Source of the DNA: Rhodocyclaceae bacterium
GTDB taxonomy: Bacteria; Pseudomonadota; Gammaproteobacteria; Burkholderiales; Rhodocyclaceae
NCBI GenBank assembly: GCA_020445745.1
Contig: JAGRGB010000046.1
Coordinates: 1 to 64,000, forward strand
Length of the DNA stretch: 64,000 bases
Direction: 5' to 3'
A program made the position numbers and the translations under genes. Of this stretch, positions 9,848 through 17,414 are shown one piece after another. The notes below the pieces were generated by a model that was not told the DNA's origin, ran no database searches, and saw only the letters and a program-made list of their open reading frames with translations. How positions within the stretch are numbered: position 1 is the first letter of the stretch; every line of letters begins with the position of its first letter.

Positions 9848-10477
9848 ATGCTGCAAGTCACCGATCTCGCCTGCATGCGCGGCGACCGCCTCCTGTTCCA
9901 TGGCGTTTCCATCAAGCTCGAGCCGGGCCAGCTGCTCCGGCTCGGGGGCCCGAACGGCATCGGCAAGACCAGCATGCTGCGCATCCTTTGCGCGCTGGTC
10001 CATCCCGAACACGGCGAGATCACCTGGAACGGCAGCAATATCCTCAAGGACCGCGAGGCATTCCACGCCGACGTGCTGTACCTGGGGCACGCGGCCAGCC
10101 TCAGCGAACTGCTGACGCCGCTCGAGAATCTCGAGTTGATGGCCCGGGTGGCCTGCCACGAGAGGAGCGACGACAGCGCCTGCGAGCAGGCGCTGGTGCG
10201 AATCGGACTCGGCGAACGCCTCGACCTGCCTTGCAAGGTGCTGTCGGCAGGTCAGCGGCGCCGGGTCGGCCTTGCCCGGCTGTTCCTCGCCGCCGACAAG
10301 CCGGTGTGGATCCTCGACGAGCCGTTTTCCGCCCTCGATGTCGATGCGGTCGCGGATCTCGCCGAAACCCTGGACGAACACTGCGAGCGCGGCGGTCTGG
10401 TGATCTATACGACCCACCAGGACGTCGCCTTCCGCACTCCGGTGACGATGCTCGACCTGACGGGCTATGCGGCATGA
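9848..10477 (+). CDS. ccmA: Heme exporter ATP-binding protein CcmA
   Basis: 209 residues. ABC ATPase of the CcmABCD complex, which releases holo-CcmE in System I cytochrome c maturation. Walker A GPNGIGKTS (about residues 35-43), signature LSAGQRRRVGLAR and Walker B VWILDEPFSALD are all present. The ATG at 9848 was chosen because it opens directly into the conserved MLQVTDLACMRG start. nap followed by ccm is the same order as in E. coli. The TGA overlaps the ccmB ATG. Confidence 0.95.
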   Translation: MLQVTDLACMRGDRLLFHGVSIKLEPGQLLRLGGPNGIGKTSMLRILCALVHPEHGEITWNGSNILKDREAFHADVLYLGHAASLSELLTPLENLELMARVACHERSDDSACEQALVRIGLGERLDLPCKVLSAGQRRRVGLARLFLAADKPVWILDEPFSALDVDAVADLAETLDEHCERGGLVIYTTHQDVAFRTPVTMLDLTGYAA

Positions 10478-11139
10478 CCGCCTTTTCGGCGATCCTGCGA
10501 CGGGACATGCTGCTGGCCTGGCGCAGCCGTGCCGACCTGCTGATATCGCTCGCCTTCTTCGTCATCGTCGGCTGCCTGTTCCCGTTCGGCGTCGGCGCCG
10601 AGCCCAACCAGTTGCGGGCGATAGGCCCGGGCGTCCTGTGGGTGGCGGCGCTGCTGAGCTGCCTGCTGTCCCTGCACCGGCTGTTCGCCCAGGATTACCA
10701 GGACGGCACCCTCGAGCAGATGCTGCTGTCCCCCGATCCGACCGTGCTGTGGATACTCGCCAAGGTGCTGGCACACTGGCTGACGACCGCGGTGCCGCTG
10801 TTGCTGATCACGCCGCTGATGGCGATGATGTTCGACCTCGAAGGCGGCGCGATCCGGGTGCTGACGATATCGCTGGCGGTCGGCACGCCGATCCTGTCGC
10901 TGATCGGCGCGGTCGGTGCGGCACTGACCCTCGGCTTGCGCGGCGGCGGCGCACTGCTGGCGCTGCTGGTACTGCCGCTGTTCGTGCCGGTCCTGATCTT
11001 CGGTGCCGGCTCGGTGGACGCCTACCTGTCCGGCACCGGCGCGTCGGCACACATGCTGCTTCTGGGAGGCGGGGTGCTCGGCGCGCTTGCGCTGTCGCCC
11101 ATCGCTTGCGCTGCTGCGCTTAGAATTTCGACCGAATGA
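10474..11139 (+). CDS. ccmB: Heme exporter protein CcmB
   Basis: 221 residues with about six transmembrane helices. Membrane subunit of the CcmAB transporter-like complex. The start MTAFSAILRRDMLLAWRSR and the segment QDYQDGTLEQMLLSP are typical of the family. It overlaps ccmA by 4 bases and is followed after 51 bases by ccmC. Confidence 0.95.
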   Translation: MTAFSAILRRDMLLAWRSRADLLISLAFFVIVGCLFPFGVGAEPNQLRAIGPGVLWVAALLSCLLSLHRLFAQDYQDGTLEQMLLSPDPTVLWILAKVLAHWLTTAVPLLLITPLMAMMFDLEGGAIRVLTISLAVGTPILSLIGAVGAALTLGLRGGGALLALLVLPLFVPVLIFGAGSVDAYLSGTGASAHMLLLGGGVLGALALSPIACAAALRISTE

Positions 11140-11190
11140 GACTGACCTTCCCGTGGCTCCGCGGAAAGCGGCGCCCGCTGGCAAAATCCG

Positions 11191-11955
11191 ATGAGCACAT
11201 CTGAATCACGCTTCAACCTGTACCACTACGCCGCGCCCCAGGCCTTCTATCCGGTGGCCGGCAAGCTCGCCCCGATCTTCGCGGCGATCGCCGTGGTGCT
11301 GGCCGTCGCCGGCCTCTGGATCGGTTTCTTCAAGGCCCCGACCGATGCCGTCCAGGGCGAGGTCTACCGCATCATCTTCATCCATGTGCCAGCGGCCTGG
11401 ATGTCGATGTTCGTGTTCCTCGTGATGGCCTTCTGGTCCGCAGTCGGGCTCGCGATGAACACCCGCCTGTCGGCGCTGATGGCCCAGGCACTGGCGCCCA
11501 CCGGCGCGATGTTCTGCTTCGTCGCCCTGTGGACCGGCGCACTGTGGGGACGGCCGACCTGGGGCGCCTACTGGGTCTGGGATGCGCGCCTGACCTCCCA
11601 GCTGCTGCTGCTGTTCCTCTACCTGGGCTACATGGCGCTGGTGGCCGCGATCGACGATCCGCGCCGCCGCGACAAGGCCGGTGCGATCCTGTGTCTGGTG
11701 GGCGCGGTCAATGTGCCGATCATCTATTTTTCCGTCAAATGGTGGAACACCTTGCACCAGGGCGCGTCTGTTAGTTTGACCAAGGCACCGAGCATGGCGT
11801 CGATCATGCTGAGCGGCATGCTGGTGATGGCACTGGCAGCCTGGGCCTACACCATTTCGGTCGCCCTGTACCGGGTACGCGTGCTGATCCTCGAACGGGA
11901 GCGGCATGCCGATTGGGTCAGGGGCGAGCTGGCACGGCTGGGAGAAGCGAGTTGA
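11191..11955 (+). CDS. ccmC: Heme exporter protein CcmC
   Basis: 254 residues with about six transmembrane helices. It presents heme to CcmE through a tryptophan-rich WWD motif, seen here at about residues 114-137 ([20 protein letters not shown]), flanked by His65 in IHVPAAW and by a His in WWNTLHQG. The ATG is at 11191. The TGA at 11953-11955 overlaps the TTG start of ccmD. Confidence 0.95.
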   Translation: MSTSESRFNLYHYAAPQAFYPVAGKLAPIFAAIAVVLAVAGLWIGFFKAPTDAVQGEVYRIIFIHVPAAWMSMFVFLVMAFWSAVGLAMNTRLSALMAQALAPTGAMFCFVALWTGALWGRPTWGAYWVWDARLTSQLLLLFLYLGYMALVAAIDDPRRRDKAGAILCLVGAVNVPIIYFSVKWWNTLHQGASVSLTKAPSMASIMLSGMLVMALAAWAYTISVALYRVRVLILERERHADWVRGELARLGEAS

Positions 11956-12152
11956 TCTGGGATTCCTGGGGCGCGTTTTGGGAGATGGGCGGTTCCGGGC
12001 CGTTCGTTTGGGGATCATACGGCGTGACCACGGTTTTGATCGTCGCCGAACTGATCATGCTGCGCACGCGTCGTGTCAGTTCGACGCGCAAGCTCAATCG
12101 TCTGATGCGTGCCGGCCACGGGCGCAAGTTGCCGGAGGTGCAAGGCTCATGA
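11952..12152 (+). CDS. ccmD: Heme exporter protein CcmD (TTG start)
   Basis: 66 residues with one transmembrane helix. The opening [22 protein letters not shown] is the typical CcmD N-terminus. The start is taken as TTG at 11952, which overlaps the ccmC stop as TTGA; an in-frame ATG at 11913 lies inside ccmC and would add 13 residues unlike CcmD. CcmD stabilises the CcmABC-CcmE complex. A second CcmD is encoded at 40800-40994. Confidence 0.9.
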   Translation: MIWDSWGAFWEMGGSGPFVWGSYGVTTVLIVAELIMLRTRRVSSTRKLNRLMRAGHGRKLPEVQGS

Positions 12153-12589
12153 AGACCCGTCACAAACGATTTACGCTGATCCTCGGTGGTCTGCTGCTGC
12201 TGGTCGGGGCGACCGCACTGGTGCTGTCCGCATTCCGCGAGAATCTGGTCTTCTTCCATACCCCGTCCGAGGTCGCCGAAGGCAAGGCGCCCACCGGCCG
12301 GACCTTCCGCATCGGCGGCATGGTCGAAGCCGGATCGATCCGGCGCGAGGGTGTCGAGGTCCATTTCGCGGTGACCGACACGGCACGCAGCATCCCGGTG
12401 GTCTATAGCGGCCCGCTGCCCGATCTGTTCAAGGAGGGCAAGGGTGCGGTCGTTCAGGGCAAGCTCGGCGCCGACGGCATCTTCACCGCCAGCGAGGTCC
12501 TCGCCAAGCACGACGAGAATTACATGCCGCCGGAAGCCCAGCACGCGATCGATCAAGCCAAGCAGACCGCGAAGTCCCTGCAGCAGTAA
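12149..12589 (+). CDS. ccmE: Cytochrome c-type biogenesis heme chaperone CcmE
   Basis: 146 residues. N-terminal membrane anchor (about residues 8-27) and a periplasmic OB-fold domain with the heme-attaching histidine in the VLAKHDENY motif (His121, with Tyr125 following). It carries heme from CcmC to CcmF. The start overlaps ccmD by 4 bases. ccmF does not follow; the next ccm gene is about 28 kb away. Confidence 0.95.
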   Translation: MKTRHKRFTLILGGLLLLVGATALVLSAFRENLVFFHTPSEVAEGKAPTGRTFRIGGMVEAGSIRREGVEVHFAVTDTARSIPVVYSGPLPDLFKEGKGAVVQGKLGADGIFTASEVLAKHDENYMPPEAQHAIDQAKQTAKSLQQ

Positions 12590-12616
12590 TAATTGCTTTC
12601 ACTTGCTGTCGATCGC

Positions 12617-12636
12617 ACGTTGATTGCAATCAACGT
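12617..12636. promoter_or_regulatory. FNR/Dnr box upstream of the lipoprotein cytochrome c
   Basis: ACGTTGATTGCAATCAACGT is a perfect 20-base palindrome whose core is the consensus TTGAT-N4-ATCAA, centred at 12626.5. A TAGAAT -10 element lies at 12656-12661, giving a predicted transcript start near 12668, exactly 41.5 bases from the box centre. This is textbook class II FNR/Dnr promoter geometry. Confidence 0.88.
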
Positions 12637-12655
12637 CGGCAGGGGTGGCTTTCTC

Positions 12656-12661
12656 TAGAAT
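12656..12661 (+). promoter_or_regulatory. -10 element TAGAAT of the Dnr-type promoter
   Basis: TAGAAT matches TATAAT at 5 of 6 positions and lies at the position required by the FNR/Dnr box at 12617-12636. No separate -35 element is needed in such promoters. Confidence 0.7.
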
Positions 12662-12703
12662 CCTGTCGGGTTGCCGGTGCAATGTCTGCGGCAACCCGAC
12701 AGG
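12662..12703. promoter_or_regulatory. 15-bp perfect inverted repeat at the transcript start
   Basis: CCTGTCGGGTTGCCG (12662-12676) and CGGCAACCCGACAGG (12689-12703) are exact reverse complements around a 12-base loop. The repeat begins right after the -10 element and its right arm runs into the ribosome-binding sequence AGGAG (12701-12705). If transcription starts near 12668, the RNA keeps a 9-bp stem (12668-12676 with 12689-12697) just upstream of the Shine-Dalgarno. It could be an operator or a translational control hairpin. Confidence 0.6.
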
Positions 12704-12712
12704 AGAGCACAC

Positions 12713-13201
12713 ATTCCGAACTACCGCACCGCGGGCATCCCGGCGCTGGTCGGCCTGACTCTTGTTCTGGCGCTGGCCGGATGCTCGCCTCCCGAATCAG
12801 CGGTCGCGCGGGCCGAGGCCCACCGACCGGTACGTTCACCGCTGTCGATCACTCCGGCACTGGTGTCGCTGGCCAATGCCGCCCCCAGCAGCCTGGACGC
12901 CGCCGAGCGTGAGAACGTCGTCGGCGCGGCGGTCTATCGTGCCACCTGCGCGCTGTGCCATGGCCCCGGTATCGCCGGCGCGCCGCGCCTGGACCGTCGC
13001 GAAGACTGGCGGCAGCGCATCGTGGCAGGCAGCGACACGCTGGTGAACCACGCCATCTCCGGCTATCGCGGCGAACACGGTTTGATGCCCGCCAGGGGCG
13101 GCAACCCGTCGCTGGGGGACGATGAAGTGCGCGCAGCGGTCGACTACATGCTGAGCCGCGTCAGCGCCGACATTGTCCCCGCCGGCACCGCGTTGGACTG
13201 A
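12713..13201 (+). CDS. Lipoprotein mono-heme cytochrome c (c5-like)
   Basis: About 162 residues. A lipoprotein signal ends in LAGC (lipidated Cys24); one heme site CALCH at residues 79-83 and a possible Met ligand in GLMPARGG give a class I, c5-like fold. It is probably a periplasmic membrane-attached electron carrier for NO or nitrite respiration, given the Dnr box and neighbours. The start is unusual. AGGAG at 12701-12705 is spaced 7 bases from an ATT codon at 12713, which gives a compact signal peptide. In-frame TTG 12671 and GTG 12677 lie at or just after the predicted transcript start, inside the palindrome. The exact start is therefore uncertain. Confidence 0.75.
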   Translation: MPNYRTAGIPALVGLTLVLALAGCSPPESAVARAEAHRPVRSPLSITPALVSLANAAPSSLDAAERENVVGAAVYRATCALCHGPGIAGAPRLDRREDWRQRIVAGSDTLVNHAISGYRGEHGLMPARGGNPSLGDDEVRAAVDYMLSRVSADIVPAGTALD

Positions 13202-13296
13202 AAGGCAGGACCGGCGCTCCGCTCGCCGCCATTCGCCGACGGCGCCCGGCACCTTTCCCTCCGAAGGGATTCGCGTTGCCTCCTGTGCGGGATTCC

Positions 13297-13310
13297 TTGA
13301 GGGTCGTCAA
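13297..13310. promoter_or_regulatory. FNR/Dnr box upstream of the hemerythrin gene
   Basis: TTGA-GGGTCG-TCAA, centred at 13303.5. A class II layout predicts the -10 element at 13333-13338, where CACACT matches 3 of 6 positions, and a transcript start near 13345. AAGGAGA (13351-13357) and the ATG at 13367 follow. Confidence 0.7.
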
Positions 13311-13366
13311 GTTCTTCTCCGGCGGACTCCGGCACACTGCGCCGGCCGTTAAGGAGATTCCATCGA

Positions 13367-13813
13367 ATGAGCACGATCAACCCCCTCATGGCGAGCCACC
13401 ACAAGCACTGCGACCAGTTGTTCGCGGACGCCGAGCATGCCGCCAGCGAAAACGACTGGAACGCATGCAAGCTCCTGCTGGAGCGCTTCACCGCGGCCAT
13501 GGACGCCCATTTCCGCGCAGAAGAGGAACTGCTGTTTCCCGCCTTCGAGCAGATCACCGACACCCGCGGCGGCCCGACCGAGGTGATGCGTGGCGAACAC
13601 GCTCAGATGCGCGAGCTGTTCGCCAGCCTGACGGCCGCGGTCGCGGCAGCTTCGGATGCGGATTTCTTCGGCGCGAGCGATACGCTGGCCGTATTCATGG
13701 AACAGCACAACCGCAAGGAAGAAGGCATCCTCTATCCAATGTGCGACGATCGCATCACCGACCGAGAACAACTCGCGGAGCGCCTGCACCGGCTCGTGGG
13801 CGCATCGGCATGA
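13367..13813 (+). CDS. Hemerythrin domain protein
   Basis: 148 residues. Four-helix hemerythrin-like fold with the expected ligand set: HH near residues 11-12, HFRAEEELLFP, GEHAQM and HNRKEEGILYP. Such proteins bind a di-iron centre and act in oxygen or nitric-oxide handling or iron-sulfur repair; the Dnr box and the adjacent DUF2249 and membrane genes point to the nitric-oxide response. The ATG has AAGGAGA 9 bases upstream. The end overlaps the next gene by 4 bases. Confidence 0.9.
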   Translation: MSTINPLMASHHKHCDQLFADAEHAASENDWNACKLLLERFTAAMDAHFRAEEELLFPAFEQITDTRGGPTEVMRGEHAQMRELFASLTAAVAAASDADFFGASDTLAVFMEQHNRKEEGILYPMCDDRITDREQLAERLHRLVGASA

Positions 13814-14037
13814 CCCGGCAGCGCCTGGTGGACGCCCGTTGGCAGTCACCGCCGGCACCGTTCGAGATGGCGATGGACGCGCTCGACGAACTGCCGGAGG
13901 ACGGCGAACTGGTGCTGCTGATACATCGCGAGCCGGGACCGCTCTATTCTTTCCTGGTGCAGAACGGTTATGTCTATCGGACGGAAGGCCTCGAAGACGG
14001 CACCTTCCGTATCCTGATACGACACCAACGATCGTGA
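13810..14037 (+). CDS. DUF2249 domain protein
   Basis: 75 residues. Small cytoplasmic protein with the DUF2249 pattern (VDARWQSPPAPFEMAMDALDELPEDGELVLLIHREPGPLY in outline), a TusA-like fold often found with hemerythrins and denitrification regulators. Function is unknown; a role in metal or sulfur handling during nitric-oxide stress is only suggested by context. Overlaps both neighbours by 4 bases (ATGA and GTGA). Confidence 0.85.
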   Translation: MTRQRLVDARWQSPPAPFEMAMDALDELPEDGELVLLIHREPGPLYSFLVQNGYVYRTEGLEDGTFRILIRHQRS

Positions 14038-15281
14038 GGGAGCTGCTCACCTTCGACCAGGCACCACCGTTCAGCGTGCCGCTGCGCTTCCTGTTGACCG
14101 CAGTACCCTTTGCGATGGCCGCCGGCCTGCTGCTTGCGATTTCCGGCGACGCGGTGGCGACGCGCTGGTCCGGCGAGAGCCTGGCGATCACCCATCTGCT
14201 GACCGCCGGATTCATGCTGCAGGCGATGAGCGGTGCGCTGATGCAGCTGACCCCCGTCGCGATCGGCGCCAACCTGCCCCGCCCGCGCGTGCTCGCCTGG
14301 GTGATCCATCCACCGATGACGATTGGAGCGGTATGCCTGGCCGCCGGGATGCTTGTCCACAGCCCCCCGCTGCTGGCTAGCGGCGGATTCGCCGTCGCCA
14401 TATCCGGTCTGCTGCTGGCCGCCACCGCGCTGACGGCGCTGGCCCGCACGCCGGCCCGCAATCACTCGATGCAGGCGATGCGCGTCGCCTTGCTGGGCCT
14501 CGTGGTGACGGTTCTCCTCGGTTTCGCGCTTGCCCTGGCGCGCGCAGGCCTCGGCGTTCCGGAATCGATGTTGTCCGTCGCCGCCCACCTGCGGGCCGGC
14601 TGGCTGTTGTGGGGGCTCACGCTGCTGAGTGCCGCCAGCTTCATGGTGGTACCGATGTTTCAGATGACCCCGGCCTATCCTGAGCGGTTCCAGAAGTGGT
14701 TCCCGCCCGTGCTTGCAGTGGCGGTGCTGGCTTCGGCCAGTGGCCTCGCCGCTGCCGTCGGCGACATCCTGCTGTGCCTGCTGGCCGGCGCCTATGCCGC
14801 AATGACCCTGAACCTCCAGCATCGCCGCCGACGTCCGCGCGTGGACGCCAGTTTCGCGTTCTGGAGGATTGCACTGGTGAGCACGATCCTCGCCGCCCTG
14901 CTGGTACCGACCCTGGGCTGGCTGGACGATCCGGGCCGCGCCGAGGTGCTGCTCGGCGCACTGGTCCTGCTCGGCGGCTTCGACTCGGTGATCTGCGCCA
15001 TGATCTACAAGATCGTCCCGTTCCTCGCCTGGCTTCACCTCAACCAGGCGGGCGCACCACAACTGCTGATGCATCAGGTCATCCCGGAGTCGATGATGCG
15101 CCGGCACCTTTACGTTCATGCAGCCGCCCTCGCCTTCGCGCTGCCGGCACCGTGGTGGCCCATGGCTGCGACGGCGGCCGGACTGTTGCTGTTCGCCGGC
15201 CACCTGATCCAGGCCATCGGCCTGGCCGGCGGGCTGCGCCGTTATCGCCAGAGGCGGCAAGCCGTGCAGCCATCGCCATGA
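14034..15281 (+). CDS. Polytopic membrane protein of the denitrification module (NnrS/heme-copper-like)
   Basis: 415 residues with about 12 hydrophobic segments. It starts with GTG at 14034, overlapping the DUF2249 stop. Membrane-embedded histidines at 54 (AITHLLTAGFMLQAMSG) and 92 (VIHPPMTIGAV), a later SVAAHLRAGWLLWG, and the motif MIYKIVPFLAWLHL resemble NnrS-like and heme-copper-oxidase-like proteins found beside hemerythrin/DUF2249 genes in denitrifiers. A heme-containing role in nitric-oxide tolerance is inferred from context and not shown. It converges on the regulator gene that follows. Confidence 0.7.
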   Translation: MRELLTFDQAPPFSVPLRFLLTAVPFAMAAGLLLAISGDAVATRWSGESLAITHLLTAGFMLQAMSGALMQLTPVAIGANLPRPRVLAWVIHPPMTIGAVCLAAGMLVHSPPLLASGGFAVAISGLLLAATALTALARTPARNHSMQAMRVALLGLVVTVLLGFALALARAGLGVPESMLSVAAHLRAGWLLWGLTLLSAASFMVVPMFQMTPAYPERFQKWFPPVLAVAVLASASGLAAAVGDILLCLLAGAYAAMTLNLQHRRRRPRVDASFAFWRIALVSTILAALLVPTLGWLDDPGRAEVLLGALVLLGGFDSVICAMIYKIVPFLAWLHLNQAGAPQLLMHQVIPESMMRRHLYVHAAALAFALPAPWWPMAATAAGLLLFAGHLIQAIGLAGGLRRYRQRRQAVQPSP

Positions 15282-15319
15282 GCGCAACGGCAGCGAGCGG
15301 GACAGGCGCAAGCGCCCGA

Positions 15320-15997
15320 TCAGGACGCCGCCAGGCCCTCGCGATCGAGAATCGTGATGTCGCGGCCGTTCATCGAGATCAGCTCCCGCTCGACCAGCAA
15401 GTGCAGCGTGCGGGAAAAGGTCTCGGGCGTCAGGTTCAGTCGCGATGCGATCACCTGCTTGCTCGCCGGCAGCCGCAGGCTGGCGCCCGCGCCGGCGGCA
15501 TCCGTTTCCTCGAGCAGATAGGCGGCGACCCGCTGGGTCGCGGTCCGCGTGCTGTACGATTCGACATCGAGCACCATGGTGTGCAAGCGAATCGCCATGC
15601 CTGCAAGCATCGCCCGCGCAAAGGCCGGATCTTCCTCCAGCAGCCCGAACACGGCGCCCTGATCGACCTGCAGCAGTTCCGATGCCACCAGTGCCTGGGC
15701 GAAGACCGGATAAGGCCTGTCGAGAAACATCACCGCCTCGCCGAAACTATGGCCCGGCCCGATGATCTCGACGACTTTTTCGCTGCCGTCACGCGACGAC
15801 AGCGCGAGCTTCACCTGACCGGCGACGACGTGGTAGAAGCCGTGGGCCGGATCGCCGCGCTGAAAAAGCACCTCCCCCTTGTCGATCAACCGGTAGCGGC
15901 ATTGATGCGACAGGCGCTCGATCTGGCGCGCGTCGAGCTGGGAAAACATGCCGATGCGCGGCAACAGCAATTTCAGGTCGATCTGGCGGGTCTTCAT
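15320..15997 (-). CDS. dnr: Crp/Fnr family regulator, Dnr-like
   Basis: 225 residues. Cyclic-nucleotide-binding-type sensor domain (about residues 10-125) and a winged helix with SKQVIASRLNLTPETFSRTL as the recognition helix-turn-helix. The E-x-x-S-R pattern is the one that reads TTGA half-sites in FNR and Dnr. The N-terminus lacks the cysteine set that holds the oxygen-sensing cluster in FNR, which favours a Dnr-type (nitric-oxide/heme) sensor. It is convergent with the denitrification membrane gene and is the likely activator of the boxes at 3497, 12617 and 13297. Confidence 0.8.
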   Translation of the reverse strand: MKTRQIDLKLLLPRIGMFSQLDARQIERLSHQCRYRLIDKGEVLFQRGDPAHGFYHVVAGQVKLALSSRDGSEKVVEIIGPGHSFGEAVMFLDRPYPVFAQALVASELLQVDQGAVFGLLEEDPAFARAMLAGMAIRLHTMVLDVESYSTRTATQRVAAYLLEETDAAGAGASLRLPASKQVIASRLNLTPETFSRTLHLLVERELISMNGRDITILDREGLAAS

Positions 15998-16083
15998 CGC
16001 ATGTGCTTCACGTGGCCGGGGCCGTGGACAGGCGTGCCCCGGATTTCATCGTCCTCGGCCGATACGCGCCGAGAGCCCGGATT

Positions 16084-16473
16084 ATGGACTATTCCACCCT
16101 CAAGCTGATCCACGTCGCCTGCGTCGCGGCGAGCGGCAGCGGCTTTCTGCTGCGCGCCGCGCTCGGCACATTCCGCCCCGGCAGCCTGCCGCGGCGCGGT
16201 CTCCTGCATGTGCTGCCGCATCTGGTGGACACGGCGCTGCTGGCAAGCGCCGTCGGCATGGTCTGGATCGGCGGCGGCGTGCATCTTCGATCGGCCTGGC
16301 TCCAGACCAAGATCGTGCTTCTGGTGTGCTATGTCGCGTTCGGTGCCCGGGCCCTGTCCACGCAACGGCAAGGCCCGGACCGGGCAGTGAGCACGGCGCT
16401 GGCGGTCACCGCCTTCGCCGCCATCACGCTGTCGGCGATCACCAAGAGCGTGCTGGGGATCACGGGGACATGA
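16084..16473 (+). CDS. SirB2 family membrane protein
   Basis: 129 residues with four transmembrane helices. LIHVACVAASGSGFLLRAAL, LPHLVDTALLASAVGMVW and QTKIVLLVCYVAFG match the SirB/SirB2 family, named from a Salmonella invasion-gene regulator; its biochemical role is unknown. ATG at 16084. Divergent from the Dnr-like regulator, with 86 bases between them and no FNR box in that gap. Confidence 0.85.
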   Translation: MDYSTLKLIHVACVAASGSGFLLRAALGTFRPGSLPRRGLLHVLPHLVDTALLASAVGMVWIGGGVHLRSAWLQTKIVLLVCYVAFGARALSTQRQGPDRAVSTALAVTAFAAITLSAITKSVLGITGT

Positions 16474-16513
16474 AGATTCAGCGTGCGATAGTTGCCGCGT
16501 CGCCGTGTGAGCA

Positions 16514-16542
16514 TGGAAAATTTTCCCACAATTACCTACAAT
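16514..16542 (+). promoter_or_regulatory. Sigma-70-type promoter for the DUF6502 gene
   Basis: TGGAAA at 16514-16519 and TACAAT at 16537-16542 are separated by 17 bases, a good housekeeping promoter in a locally AT-rich pocket. Transcription would start near 16549, before the ATG at 16576. A second -10-like TATAGT lies at 16549-16554. Confidence 0.55.
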
Positions 16543-16575
16543 GCAGGGTATAGTCCCCCAAATTGCATATTCCCG

Positions 16576-17409
16576 ATGCAGATAGCCCCGCCCCAGTCCC
16601 TGATCCAGGCGCTCAGGCGCGTGATGCGCCCGATGGTACGCCTGATGCTTAGGAAGGGCATCACCTATACGTACTTTGCCGATCTGCTCAAGGGGATCTT
16701 CGTCGAGATTGCAGACAACGAATTCAAGATCGACGGCAAGCCGCAGTCGGACAGCCGGATCAGCCTGTTGACCGGCGTCCACCGTAAGGACGTCAGGCGC
16801 CTGCGCCACCAGTCCCCGGCCCACGGCAGCGACCTACCCGAGGCGATCTCGCTCGGCGCCCAACTGGTGAGTACCTGGATGAGCCAGTCCACCTTCTGCA
16901 AGCCGGATGGTCAGCCCTTGCCCCTCGCGCGGCTGGCCAGCGCCGGCGGCGACGCGTCGTTCGAGAATCTGGTGGCCAGTGTCAGCAAGGACATCCGCGC
17001 GCGCGTCGTCCTCGACGAATGGCTGCGGATCGGCGTCGCGACCCTCGACGATCAGGATCGGGTGCACCTGTGCGTCAATGCCTTCGTACCGCGCAGCGGC
17101 TTTGACGAGAAGGCGGCCTATTTCGCCCACAACGTCCATGACCACGCCTGCGCCGCCGTGCACAACCTGACTGGCGACGGACCGGCCCTGTTCGAGCGAA
17201 GCGTTCACTATGACGCCCTGACACCGGCCAGCGTCGTCCAGTTGCGCGAGCAGACATCTCGCAATGGCATGGAGTTGCTGCTCGCGCTGAACCAGCAGGC
17301 TGCCGATTTCGAACGCTCCGATGCCGCCAGCGAGGAACCGCGGCAACGCATCACGGTGGGTCTGTACTTCTACACCGAGTCATCGGACGAACTGGATTCC
17401 GAAGGCTGA
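16576..17409 (+). CDS. DUF6502 family protein
   Basis: 277 residues from the ATG at 16576; an upstream in-frame ATG at 16504 lies before the predicted transcript start and is less likely. The opening helix-turn-helix-like region (LIQALRRVMRPMVRLMLRKGITYTYFADLLKGIFVEIA) and the segment SRISLLTGVHRKDVRRLR match DUF6502, a cytoplasmic family that often lies directly before a DUF5666 gene, as here. The N-terminal half may bind DNA; function is not known. The next gene starts 5 bases after the stop. Confidence 0.75.
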   Translation: MQIAPPQSLIQALRRVMRPMVRLMLRKGITYTYFADLLKGIFVEIADNEFKIDGKPQSDSRISLLTGVHRKDVRRLRHQSPAHGSDLPEAISLGAQLVSTWMSQSTFCKPDGQPLPLARLASAGGDASFENLVASVSKDIRARVVLDEWLRIGVATLDDQDRVHLCVNAFVPRSGFDEKAAYFAHNVHDHACAAVHNLTGDGPALFERSVHYDALTPASVVQLREQTSRNGMELLLALNQQAADFERSDAASEEPRQRITVGLYFYTESSDELDSEG

Positions 17410-17414
17410 GAATC

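Noticed and set aside
13265-13281. Sigma-54-like AGGGATT-CGCG-TTGCC before the hemerythrin gene
   Set aside because: Only GG, A and TTGC agree, and the FNR/Dnr box with correct spacing explains the promoter better.
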